A DNA stretch of 25,583 bases, taken from JBOFCS01 sp051646185. GTDB lineage: Bacteria; Actinomycetota; Actinomycetes; Mycobacteriales; Mycobacteriaceae. The stretch is from assembly GCA_051646185.1 (NCBI GenBank), contig JBOFCS010000011.1, positions 1 to 25,583 of the forward strand. Direction: 5' to 3'. Positions within the stretch are counted from its first letter, which is position 1. Each line of letters begins with the position of its first letter. Positions 6,956-14,140 of the stretch are shown in pieces. The notes beneath the pieces are model-generated. The model was not told the DNA's origin, made no database searches, and saw nothing but the letters and a program-made list of their open reading frames with translations. Both the position numbers and the translations under genes were made by a program.

Positions 6956-8281
6956 TTACGCGAATCTCGCTTCCATAACTGCACAGCGTGCGGCTGCCTG
7001 CAAAGCTTCAACTGAACCCTTCGGCATAACATTCTTATAAGATTTCCAAGCATCAAAATTATCTCGTTGATCCGGCCTTTGTAGCCATTCCCTAATGACT
7101 TTGCCATTCTTTGTTGCCATAATGACTGCACTGATCTCTGCGTCAAGATCTTCACGTACTGAAAGAATTCCTGGAGCGCGCGAAACTGGTAGCAATGAAA
7201 CAGGGTATAGCTTGCGGATCAGATTAATATCGAGATTCTCTACCGCAGAGCGTAACTCGGAAAGGTCTGAATCCAAAGGCTTAACTAATCGGTATGGACG
7301 TGAACTTAGCCATTCCTGCCCGATCACCTTGCGCAATCTAGACATTTCAGCGCGAATAGTGACATTGCCTAACTCACGCTCATCAAGCAGAACTGCCAAA
7401 GCATCAGCAGTAAGTCCCTGCGGATTTTCAGCCAGAAGCACAAGAATTTCAGCATGACGAAGGGAAATTGGGCATGCAGTGCCATCTTTCCTGAAGGTTG
7501 GTCTACCCTTCTTTAAGACTAAAAATTTTGCTGGACAATCTGACGTAATATTTTGCTGGGAATAATGCAACCTCAATTCAGCTTCAGCAACAGCGGCGGC
7601 AGTTCGAACTAAAGATAAAACCTCCGGAGCAACAACCCTCGGCCCACCGGTAATATCTATAGCACCAATAATATTTCCAGTACGCGGATCATGGACCGGA
7701 GCAGCAGAACAACTCCAACCATGCGCGCAACGACTAAAATGTTCAGCCCCAAAAATTTGCACACATTCATCCACCGCAATGGCAGTTCCCGGGGCATTGG
7801 TCCCTACCCGTGCCTCGCTCCAGTCAACCCCCTCAACAAAGTGCATATCCTCTGCTTTCTCACGAGTCTCTGAATCCCCTTCCACCCATAGCAGTCGACC
7901 CATTTCATCAGTGAGAGCTACAAGTAGCCCTGCATGACGAGCATCCTCGATAAGTAACTTACGAATAACTGGCAATATCAAAGCCATTGGATGATTGTTC
8001 CGGTAATACTTCAATTCGGAATTGCTCATAGAAAACGAGCCAACACCATCAGGATGAACACCGCTAGTGAGACTCCGACCCCAGGACTCGACAATAACGA
8101 GACGGACCCCTCCAGTACTTTTTTTATTGCATTCCTCTATCTCTGCTCCAAAGGAATCTATAAATCTGTTACGCGCTATGGAAACTGTGCGAGTAAGCAC
8201 CTCAAGATCAGTACCTGGAACCGCAGCTAACCACGGAATCGACAGGGCCGGTTTGCCCATATCTAAGGAGCGAATATCCAC
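6956..8281 (-). CDS. AcoR-like GAF-domain transcriptional regulator without AAA+ domain
   Basis: A 441-residue regulator. The N-terminal half resembles the sensor part of AcoR-type activators: the ESWGRSLTSGVHPDG segment (about 65-79), then a GAF domain (about 90-240) with VEGVDWSEARVGTNAPGTAIAVDECVQIFGAEHF and CSAAPVHDPRTGNIIGAIDITG. Where classical AcoR has a sigma-54 AAA+ module, this protein has a winged-helix-like region (about 265-330, LRHAEILVLLAENPQGLTADALAVLL, TIRAEMSRLRKVIG). It therefore should act with ordinary sigma factors. The start is GTG 8281 with GGAGG 5 nt upstream. It lies directly upstream of and codirectional with the aldehyde dehydrogenase, a common actinobacterial arrangement, so acetaldehyde or a related signal is plausible. 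The 242 bp upstream (8282-8523) show no gene. Confidence 0.85.
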   Translation of the reverse strand: MDIRSLDMGKPALSIPWLAAVPGTDLEVLTRTVSIARNRFIDSFGAEIEECNKKSTGGVRLVIVESWGRSLTSGVHPDGVGSFSMSNSELKYYRNNHPMALILPVIRKLLIEDARHAGLLVALTDEMGRLLWVEGDSETREKAEDMHFVEGVDWSEARVGTNAPGTAIAVDECVQIFGAEHFSRCAHGWSCSAAPVHDPRTGNIIGAIDITGGPRVVAPEVLSLVRTAAAVAEAELRLHYSQQNITSDCPAKFLVLKKGRPTFRKDGTACPISLRHAEILVLLAENPQGLTADALAVLLDERELGNVTIRAEMSRLRKVIGQEWLSSRPYRLVKPLDSDLSELRSAVENLDINLIRKLYPVSLLPVSRAPGILSVREDLDAEISAVIMATKNGKVIREWLQRPDQRDNFDAWKSYKNVMPKGSVEALQAAARCAVMEARFA

Positions 8282-8523
8282 TTACACCTCCATGTTTCAC
8301 AGGTCATGATACCCGAACACAGTGGGCGAATCTGTAGTTTTCAAGGAACTCTTAAATTCACTCAGAATCACCCTACCGTCTAATTTTCACTTCTTTAATC
8401 AATGGGCGACTAAACACTGAACGACAGTTTGGTGCTGTAAGGAATATTTACGCAGTACCTAAAACATATCCATACTAGTACAATCCGCCAAAGACACCGC
8501 TACTTAGCAGCAGTGCAACTACT

Positions 8524-10077
8524 CTAAGCAGATTTCTCAAACTGGTCCATAACTCTCTCTGCTAGCCCCAAAATTGCTAACGAAGGATTGGCGCCACATG
8601 CATTACCTGGGATAAGAGACCCATCAACAACAAAAAGGTTGGGGTAACCATGCACTTTCCCATTCATATCAGTTGCCAAACCTATTGGCATTCCACCTAA
8701 AAGATGAGCAGTTCCAGCCGAGACTGGAACTCCGCTGTTCAGGCTTATATCCATTCCTATAGAACCATCACTGAGCACTTCTAGAACTTTATTCTGTACA
8801 TAAAGTGCAGATCTGGCTGACTCCCTAAACATAGAAGACTTAATATTCAATTCAGGAGTGTCGCCATTCATTGTCCACTCAGCACGATTTTCCCAGTCAA
8901 CTGTCATATTAAGTTGTACTAGAACTGGAATCTGAAACGGCAGACCTGTTGATGGCACCCAAATTGGTTCAGTTCTTGTTGGCAGATAGTGTTCCTCATC
9001 AACAAAAACTGAAGAAAATATGCCAGCAGCCTGCTTGCTTTCATTTTCTCTTGATGAACTTCTCACGGTTAATTGATCGCCGTTATCCCCGACCATTGTC
9101 CCGATATTCTCATTGAGATCTGGCAGAGAACCCGTTTTCCGAGCCGTCATCATTAACTTTGCCGTTCCCGCTGCACCTGCAGCAAGAAAAAGATAGTCAC
9201 AGCTGTACACCTTTGAGCATACAACGGCACCATCGTAGTCCATCTGTTCAACATCGAGGATGAATTTTTGAGATTCATAGGAGATACTCACTACAGAATG
9301 CATAGTAATGACCTCCATGCTCCTCTTGCTTGCTAGAGCTAAATAATTTTTAGTGAGATCATTTTTAGCACCATTGCTATTCCCAAAATGGGACTCTCCC
9401 ACTATCGCTGAAGGCCTAACCTCACCTAAAATTTCTTTCCGCACTACTGAAAAATCGAAAGAAGTAGCAAGTGCAGTAGGCTTGAAACCAGCCGCAGCGA
9501 AATCTGCATCGAATTCCCTCACATGCTTGTATAGATTCGAATGATACAGATCTGACGGAAGATACTCAGCTTGAATATTTTTCATGACCCTAGGCCAATA
9601 AAGGGAACTCATTTCTTGATAAGAAATCTCCGAAGGAAATACTTTCTCATAATATTTTTCAACCGGAGGTACAGTGGCCCCTGCGTAAACCAGCGAGCCT
9701 CCGCCCAGCCCTACACCCGTTACCGAAACAAGTGAACCATAACCTGTTACTTCAAGAGCGCCAGTAGTTCCAATCAACTGAGGGCTCCATACTGCAAGCG
9801 GATTGATTAGGTCAGCTTCACTAGCAAAAATTTTCTCATCTTCGCTCCTACCAAAATTTCTTCCACGTTCAAGCACAAGAGTATCTATCCCTAGGTGAGA
9901 TAATCGGTATGCTGCAACTGCACCACCAAATCCGGAACCTACAACGATTGCAGTTCTATGGCTTCTACTGGAAGGAATAGCTTTAGCGCTCAAAGAAAAT
10001 GAATTCATTGCGCAGGCAACTGTAAGACCAAAAGCTGTACCCAAAAAACCTCGTCTAGTCTCGTAGTGTAGATGCAT
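8524..10077 (-). CDS. Tat-exported GMC oxidoreductase, cholesterol-oxidase-like
   Basis: A 517-residue FAD enzyme of the glucose-methanol-choline family. It begins with a twin-arginine signal (R8-R9-G-F-L followed by a hydrophobic stretch to about residue 30), so it is probably folded with FAD and exported. The dinucleotide site is VVGSGFGG (45-52), with LERG near 69-72. GVGLGGGSLVYAG (near 120-132) is the second flavin motif. C-terminal active-site candidates are H458 in TAHLLGG and N497 in GANPSLAILGLAER, equivalent to His and Asn of class I cholesterol oxidases. The size and pattern suggest a 3-beta-hydroxysteroid or similar alcohol as substrate; this is not proven. GGGGAG sits only 2 nt before the ATG. 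It is a single-gene unit. Confidence 0.85.
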   Translation of the reverse strand: MHLHYETRRGFLGTAFGLTVACAMNSFSLSAKAIPSSRSHRTAIVVGSGFGGAVAAYRLSHLGIDTLVLERGRNFGRSEDEKIFASEADLINPLAVWSPQLIGTTGALEVTGYGSLVSVTGVGLGGGSLVYAGATVPPVEKYYEKVFPSEISYQEMSSLYWPRVMKNIQAEYLPSDLYHSNLYKHVREFDADFAAAGFKPTALATSFDFSVVRKEILGEVRPSAIVGESHFGNSNGAKNDLTKNYLALASKRSMEVITMHSVVSISYESQKFILDVEQMDYDGAVVCSKVYSCDYLFLAAGAAGTAKLMMTARKTGSLPDLNENIGTMVGDNGDQLTVRSSSRENESKQAAGIFSSVFVDEEHYLPTRTEPIWVPSTGLPFQIPVLVQLNMTVDWENRAEWTMNGDTPELNIKSSMFRESARSALYVQNKVLEVLSDGSIGMDISLNSGVPVSAGTAHLLGGMPIGLATDMNGKVHGYPNLFVVDGSLIPGNACGANPSLAILGLAERVMDQFEKSA

Positions 10078-10089
10078 TTCTCCCCATAC

Positions 10090-10119
10090 ATTAGGATTTA
10101 TTGCTTTGACTCATGTCAA
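10090..10119 (-). promoter_or_regulatory. candidate promoter of the cholesterol-oxidase-like gene
   Basis: On the minus strand a perfect -35 TTGACA (10119-10114) is followed after 18 nt by CCTAAT (10095-10090), 4 of 6 to the -10 consensus, 12 nt before the ATG. The -35 box is embedded in a small palindrome, TTGAC and GTCAA around TCAT (10106-10119), a shape seen for repressor sites over promoters. The leader would be only a few bases, which weakens the call. Confidence 0.35.
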
Positions 10120-10244
10120 GGTGCCCTGTAATTGTCCGCGCGAATATCTACTTTGAATATTTTCGACTACGCCGCCCCACGAAGAAACATTTACCGCGAG
10201 TAGTTTAATGACATTCTGGAACTATCTACTGATGGGATGCCAAC

Positions 10245-10268
10245 AGTGTTAATTCCCAGTTAAGCACT
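10245..10268 (-). terminator. weak hairpin after the decarboxylase-like gene
   Basis: AGTGTTAA (10245-10252) can pair with TTAAGCACT (10260-10268) with one bulged base and a 7-nt loop, about 20 nt past the stop of the secreted decarboxylase-like gene. No T-tract follows on the minus strand, so it would be an actinobacterial-style stem without U-run at best. Confidence 0.3.
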
Positions 10269-10287
10269 TACCGCCCATTACTACCGA

Positions 10288-11163
10288 TTATTCCAAATGC
10301 AGCCCTAGAGAACTGAAGGAACCTCCAGGGTATGTACCGTTAGGATACAACTGTCGAAGCTCAGGGCTTCCTTCTGTTGTTATCGTCACCTGACTTGCCT
10401 GAAACTTAACCGGCCCTTGGCGCGATAACATTCCACTAGGACGCACAATCTGCCCATCACTATTAACCTGCGTCATTCCTGACATCTGACCACGTGGCAA
10501 GAAATCCTGTAAAGGTTTAGCAAAGTTCATGACACTACCCATAACATCGGCGATGTCCCCCATTGGGACAACAATCTCCGGGCCAACGGGTGCAATTTCT
10601 ACACGCACCGACCATCCTGGCCCAGAAACCTGCTTACCCATGCGCCCTTCACCAAGATCAGCAAAATCAGCAAGGGTCTTAGGTAGTGCCCAATTCTCGC
10701 GTCCACCCCGCACTGAGCGTGGTAGATCAATAGGCAAAAACGGCACATAGGCTCCAACATCAGCACCCTTACTGAAGACAAGACCAGCACCTAACTCATT
10801 ATATCTACCCACTGGGGTGTAATCATAGTTTAAAAGTGCGCCTGCCTTTGCCAAAAGTGTTGAACCTTTACGTAATTCATCCGGAAGTAAGGAAGAATCT
10901 TCTGGCAATACTGGCATCATCCAGAAAAATCCTGGAGTGACCAACTCCCAAGGAGCAGGGGAAGGATCTGTGAGAAAAACTCGTTCATCCCAATCTGAAT
11001 TCCAGCCAGCCTCTGGGATCGTCACTGGCAGTCGAGTCCAATCGGGGGCCTGCTCAGCTGCGACGGTCCATCCACCCTGCCCTACCGAGGCCAAAATAAC
11101 TGATGAAACTGCAGCCGTTTGAAACAACCCACGCTTAATGCGATTTCTTACTTGCAAATTCAT
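10288..11163 (-). CDS. secreted acetoacetate-decarboxylase-fold protein
   Basis: A 291-residue protein with a Sec signal peptide: basic MNLQVRNRIKRG, a hydrophobic stretch, and a likely cleavage after TVAA (residue 36). The mature part resembles the acetoacetate decarboxylase family (PF06314): YNELGAGLVF (121-130), GAYVPFLPIDLPRS (137-150) and GGRENWALPKTLADF (153-167). In the family the Lys after the E-x-W-x-x-P stretch forms the Schiff base; here that is K162, so the key residue seems kept. Classical decarboxylases are cytosolic and about 245 residues; export is unusual. AGGA lies 5 nt before the ATG. The gene is divergent from RidA over the strong inverted repeat at 11209-11253. The substrate is unknown. 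Confidence 0.75.
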   Translation of the reverse strand: MNLQVRNRIKRGLFQTAAVSSVILASVGQGGWTVAAEQAPDWTRLPVTIPEAGWNSDWDERVFLTDPSPAPWELVTPGFFWMMPVLPEDSSLLPDELRKGSTLLAKAGALLNYDYTPVGRYNELGAGLVFSKGADVGAYVPFLPIDLPRSVRGGRENWALPKTLADFADLGEGRMGKQVSGPGWSVRVEIAPVGPEIVVPMGDIADVMGSVMNFAKPLQDFLPRGQMSGMTQVNSDGQIVRPSGMLSRQGPVKFQASQVTITTEGSPELRQLYPNGTYPGGSFSSLGLHLE

Positions 11164-11208
11164 AACTTTCCTTCTTGTGATGTAGGTAACAGAATGTAAC
11201 CAGGAGCA

Positions 11209-11253
11209 TGCGCCTTATCTGGTTGCAATAACGTTGCAACTAGATAAGGCGCA
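11209..11253. repeat. 45-nt near-perfect inverted repeat between divergent genes
   Basis: Outer arms TGCGCCTTATCT (11209-11220) and AGATAAGGCGCA (11242-11253) are perfectly complementary; inner arms GTTGCAA (11222-11228) and TTGCAAC (11234-11240) continue the stem around the loop TAACG, with a single G/T mismatch between the two blocks (11221/11241). This gives about 20 paired positions. It lies 45 nt upstream of the secreted decarboxylase-like start and 87 nt upstream of the RidA start, and no T-tract flanks it. It could be a compound operator for a divergent promoter or a structured leader. The inner part also contains TTGCA twice, 11 bp apart, as in the aldehyde dehydrogenase promoter. Confidence 0.7.
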
Positions 11254-11340
11254 CCAATGCCTCGTCAAGGCCCCGGCAACCACCAAATAAAACTGAGCAC
11301 CACAGAATGGCGAAATTCTCGGAATGGCAGAATTATCAAT

Positions 11341-11703
11341 ATGACGAGAATCAACATCTCCTCCGGTTCTGAGTGGGAGCCAAAAATTGGATATTCCCGT
11401 GCAGTTCGCATGGGAAATCACATCGCGGTATCGGGCACCACCGCTGCGGGCGCCAACCTTGAAGAACAGACTCGTGGCGCGTTAAAAACCATTGCTGCAG
11501 CTCTAGCTGAGGCAGGGGCAACGTTACAGGACGTGGTGCGAACCAGGATGTATATACGCGACATCACTGAATGGGAACAGGCCGCTCGTGCGCATGGTGA
11601 AGTTTTTGGTGAAATCCGTCCCGCGTCAACAATGGTTGAGGTCAGTGGGCTAGTTGATCCGGCAATGCTCATTGAGATCGAGGTTGATGCAATTCTTGGC
11701 TAA
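11341..11703 (+). CDS. RidA (YjgF/YER057c/UK114) family protein
   Basis: A 120-residue cytosolic protein of the RidA family, trimeric enzymes that hydrolyse reactive enamine/imine intermediates, though many subgroups have other or unknown roles. Visible motifs are GYSRAVRMGNHIAVSGTTA (about 17-35), VVRTRMYIRDITEWE (about 65-79) and RPASTMVEVSGLVDPAMLIEIEVDA towards the end. The Arg in the usual position of the catalytic R-P-A-x-T block is present. The start was moved to ATG 11341, which matches the family N-terminus; the ribosome site is weak (GGAATGG about 17 nt, GGCAG about 10 nt upstream). A terminator-like hairpin overlaps its stop codon. Substrate unknown. Confidence 0.88.
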   Translation: MTRINISSGSEWEPKIGYSRAVRMGNHIAVSGTTAAGANLEEQTRGALKTIAAALAEAGATLQDVVRTRMYIRDITEWEQAARAHGEVFGEIRPASTMVEVSGLVDPAMLIEIEVDAILG

Positions 11704-11718
11704 TTAACCAAGAATTGC
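11689..11718 (+). terminator. hairpin over the RidA stop codon
   Basis: The arms GCAATTCTTGG (11689-11699) and CCAAGAATTGC (11708-11718) are perfectly complementary over 11 bp with an 8-nt loop that contains the TAA stop. No T-tract follows, so this is a stem-only terminator or an RNA-stabilising element. It separates RidA from the lipase 82 nt downstream. Confidence 0.55.
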
Positions 11719-11799
11719 CGGTCAACAGTGGGATCGCAGGCCCTAGACAACCAAGCGAATGCTTGCTAGTTTTGTGATCTGCCTAACGCTGGAGGGTCC

Positions 11800-12747
11800 G
11801 TGTCTCGGTTATTCCATAGAGCGAAAGCTAGCCTGCTATGTCTGGTTTTTCTTTTCCCCTTCGGCACCAACCGGGCGTATGCCGATTCATTGCCGGAGAA
11901 CTATAACTTTTTCTCAGGTATCCCTTTCGAGCTGGCGAACCCTGGTGGTTCGCTGCCCGGTTCCAATGACTTTGACTGTAAACCCACTATCGACCACCCC
12001 CGCCCGGTGCTTCTTATGCATGGCACCGGAGGTTCTCAACAGACTAACTGGGGTAGCTACGTTCCGATGCTGAAAAATGCTGGATTCTGCGTATTTGCAC
12101 CGACTTACGGGACAATACCAGGTGCTCAGTGGCCTATCTCAGCGATTGGCGGCATGGCACCTATTGAAGATAGTGCAGAACAATTTGGGATATTTATTGA
12201 TCAGGTGCTTGCCGCGACCGGCGCCCCCAGCATGGATATCATTGGCCACTCTCAAGGCACTATAATTCCTCAATACTATACAAAAGTCCTTGGCGGAAGC
12301 GCTAAAATCACCAATTACATATCCCTAGCCCCACTCTGGCTAGGGACAAAAGCTTTTGGCGCAGAAGTTGTTCCAAAAATCTTGGAACAGCTTGGTCTAC
12401 CAAATACGGCAATTCCCCTTTGCCAAGCCTGCGGCCAGATTACTCCAGAATCGGAGATCATTATGAAAATCAATGCCGACGGAACCCCCTACCTCCGTGG
12501 CATTACTTATACCAACATCAGCACTCGCTATGACGAGCTAGTCTCCCCCTTTACTCAGGGACAAGTTGCTGGATTACCAGGATATACCGTCAAAAATATT
12601 GTTGTTCAAGATGATTGCGAACAAGACTACTCTGAGCACGCAGGCGTAGCCGGATCACAACGTGCAGCCGTTATAGCGCTCAATGCCCTCGATCCAGAGC
12701 ATCCACACGAGGTACCGTGTTTATTTTCCAGCCCATTCACCGGATAA
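11800..12747 (+). CDS. secreted triacylglycerol lipase/esterase (class 2 lipase)
   Basis: A 315-residue secreted alpha/beta-hydrolase of the lipase class 2 family (PF01674). The signal peptide has a hydrophobic stretch SLLCLVFLFPFG and a likely cleavage after AYA (residue 28). The oxyanion-hole motif is HGTGGS (74-79). The triad can be assigned from motif order: S151 in GHSQG, D244 in RYDELVSPF and H279 in SEHAGV. Several Cys (C60, C97, C207, C210, C272, C305) suggest disulfides outside the cell. GTG 11800 is the start, with GGAGGG just upstream. It converges on a DUF1254 lipoprotein gene and both stop in a shared hairpin. Host-lipid or ester breakdown is the probable role. Confidence 0.9.
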   Translation: MSRLFHRAKASLLCLVFLFPFGTNRAYADSLPENYNFFSGIPFELANPGGSLPGSNDFDCKPTIDHPRPVLLMHGTGGSQQTNWGSYVPMLKNAGFCVFAPTYGTIPGAQWPISAIGGMAPIEDSAEQFGIFIDQVLAATGAPSMDIIGHSQGTIIPQYYTKVLGGSAKITNYISLAPLWLGTKAFGAEVVPKILEQLGLPNTAIPLCQACGQITPESEIIMKINADGTPYLRGITYTNISTRYDELVSPFTQGQVAGLPGYTVKNIVVQDDCEQDYSEHAGVAGSQRAAVIALNALDPEHPHEVPCLFSSPFTG

Positions 12748-12773
12748 TAGTGAAACACAATTTCACTATTGTC
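12743..12773. terminator. bidirectional terminator shared by lipase and lipoprotein genes
   Basis: AATAGTGAAA (12746-12755) and TTTCACTATT (12761-12770) pair perfectly around the 5-nt loop CACAA; the stem extends by a T-G wobble and two more pairs to 12743 and 12773. It overlaps the stop codons of both convergent genes (TAA at 12745-12747, TAG read on the minus strand at 12766-12768). The A/T-rich inner stem lacks a clean U-tract. Confidence 0.7.
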
Positions 12774-14124
12774 GATTAACAGCTGGCGGCATCCACTGAA
12801 AATCTGTGGACAAATAGTTACGGAACATCAGCACAAACTCCCCATCTGGGGCTGGAATCCAGTTTTCTTGATGCCCAACTGGAGGCACATGAGAAAACCA
12901 TAGGTCCAGTGAACCATCTGGATTCCTCACTAAACCTGAAGTTCTATCACCAATTGCGTATTTCTGGAAAGGATTTGGTGATAAAAACATATCTACCCCA
13001 TATAGGGTTACCGACCAGAATCCAAGCGGGGCAACTGGTGGTAGCTGGTTGGGCAATAACCTAAGCTGATACAGATTCTCTCCAGATAAGGCTCTACCGG
13101 TCGAATCTTCACGAGCAATAAAATACATAGACTCTTGTCTAACGTTAGCCCCAAGACCAACTTTTGCGGTGACCGCTCTTCGTAAGTAATTTACCCCGTA
13201 ACTGCCCGTATCGGGCTGGGACAACCAGCTACCCACCTGATCAGTGGTCGCGGTACGCACTGCCTGTTCAATCAGCTCCTCCCCTTCGCGTATGCCTTGC
13301 AGTGCCAGTTCCCGATCCGTGCTAACTCCCGCTCCTGGGATGATCCCCCGCTGCCGCAAGCCTTCTAGAAAGTTGTCATCTGAGGCCGAAGGCGGGTTGG
13401 CCGCAAGGATCTTGGTGAGCTCATCAAAGTATCCCACCCCGGCGCTTGCTGGAGTCTGTGGATCAGGATTATTGCCACAATCGGAGGGGGGCAACGCAGG
13501 TGGTGAATTATTCACTTGCCCTGCAAGCATATTCAACCGGTATTGACCCGATAAACCTTTAGCCAATTCCACATCCTCAGGCCCATCGACCAAAGTGCGT
13601 CCAATTAACCAGACGTCCCAAGTTGAGGAATCAATGCGAAGAGTCGAATCGGGAAGCGTTCCACTATAGCCGGGAGGAACCACCGCAAAACTACTACCCG
13701 ATTGACCATGAAGACCTGAACCAACATTGGCAAAGACATTGGTGTAAGCATCAATTAACTCAAACCCAAAGTATCGTGAACCCATATCAGGATAGGACAG
13801 CATTGCCGGACCATCACGAAGATCTAACCAGGCAAGGGAATACACTGTATCCACATTAGGGGCCACAACCGATCGAGAAAGCGGCGTAGATAACGCTTGT
13901 TGGTTATAAAGCTGGTTAACAGGTAAGGCACAGATCATATTTGCTCTGGTCCTAGCAAATACCACCGGTGCATATCCAAAGATATATCCCTCTATAGCAC
14001 TCCGCAGGTCCTGGTTAAATAAAGAAACAGAACTACCACTTGTACTCACACACCCCGAAACTGCACTAATGCTAAATAGCGTACAGATAACTGCAAATGA
14101 AGTGCGAATACTTTTACTGCACAT
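12766..14124 (-). CDS. DUF1254/DUF1214 lipoprotein
   Basis: A 452-residue predicted lipoprotein. The signal peptide ends in a lipobox VSGC with the lipidated Cys at 25, so the mature protein should sit on the outer face of the cytoplasmic membrane. The N-terminal domain fits DUF1254 (EGYIFGYAPVVFARTRANMI near 47-66; VVAPNVDTVYSLAWLDLRDGPAML near 87-110). The C-terminal domain fits DUF1214 (GFWSVTLYGVDMFLSPNPFQKYAIGDRT, then WIPAPDGEFVLMFRNYLS). These domains have no established activity. AAGG lies 8 nt before the ATG. Only 16 nt separate it from the upstream membrane protein gene, so the two are probably cotranscribed. Confidence 0.85.
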   Translation of the reverse strand: MCSKSIRTSFAVICTLFSISAVSGCVSTSGSSVSLFNQDLRSAIEGYIFGYAPVVFARTRANMICALPVNQLYNQQALSTPLSRSVVAPNVDTVYSLAWLDLRDGPAMLSYPDMGSRYFGFELIDAYTNVFANVGSGLHGQSGSSFAVVPPGYSGTLPDSTLRIDSSTWDVWLIGRTLVDGPEDVELAKGLSGQYRLNMLAGQVNNSPPALPPSDCGNNPDPQTPASAGVGYFDELTKILAANPPSASDDNFLEGLRQRGIIPGAGVSTDRELALQGIREGEELIEQAVRTATTDQVGSWLSQPDTGSYGVNYLRRAVTAKVGLGANVRQESMYFIAREDSTGRALSGENLYQLRLLPNQLPPVAPLGFWSVTLYGVDMFLSPNPFQKYAIGDRTSGLVRNPDGSLDLWFSHVPPVGHQENWIPAPDGEFVLMFRNYLSTDFQWMPPAVNRQ

Positions 14125-14140
14125 AGGGTTTACCTTAAAC

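Noticed and set aside
11215..11421. Minus-strand open frame across the 45-nt repeat
   Set aside because: It has no recognisable domain, overlaps the RidA gene in antisense and is explained by chance.
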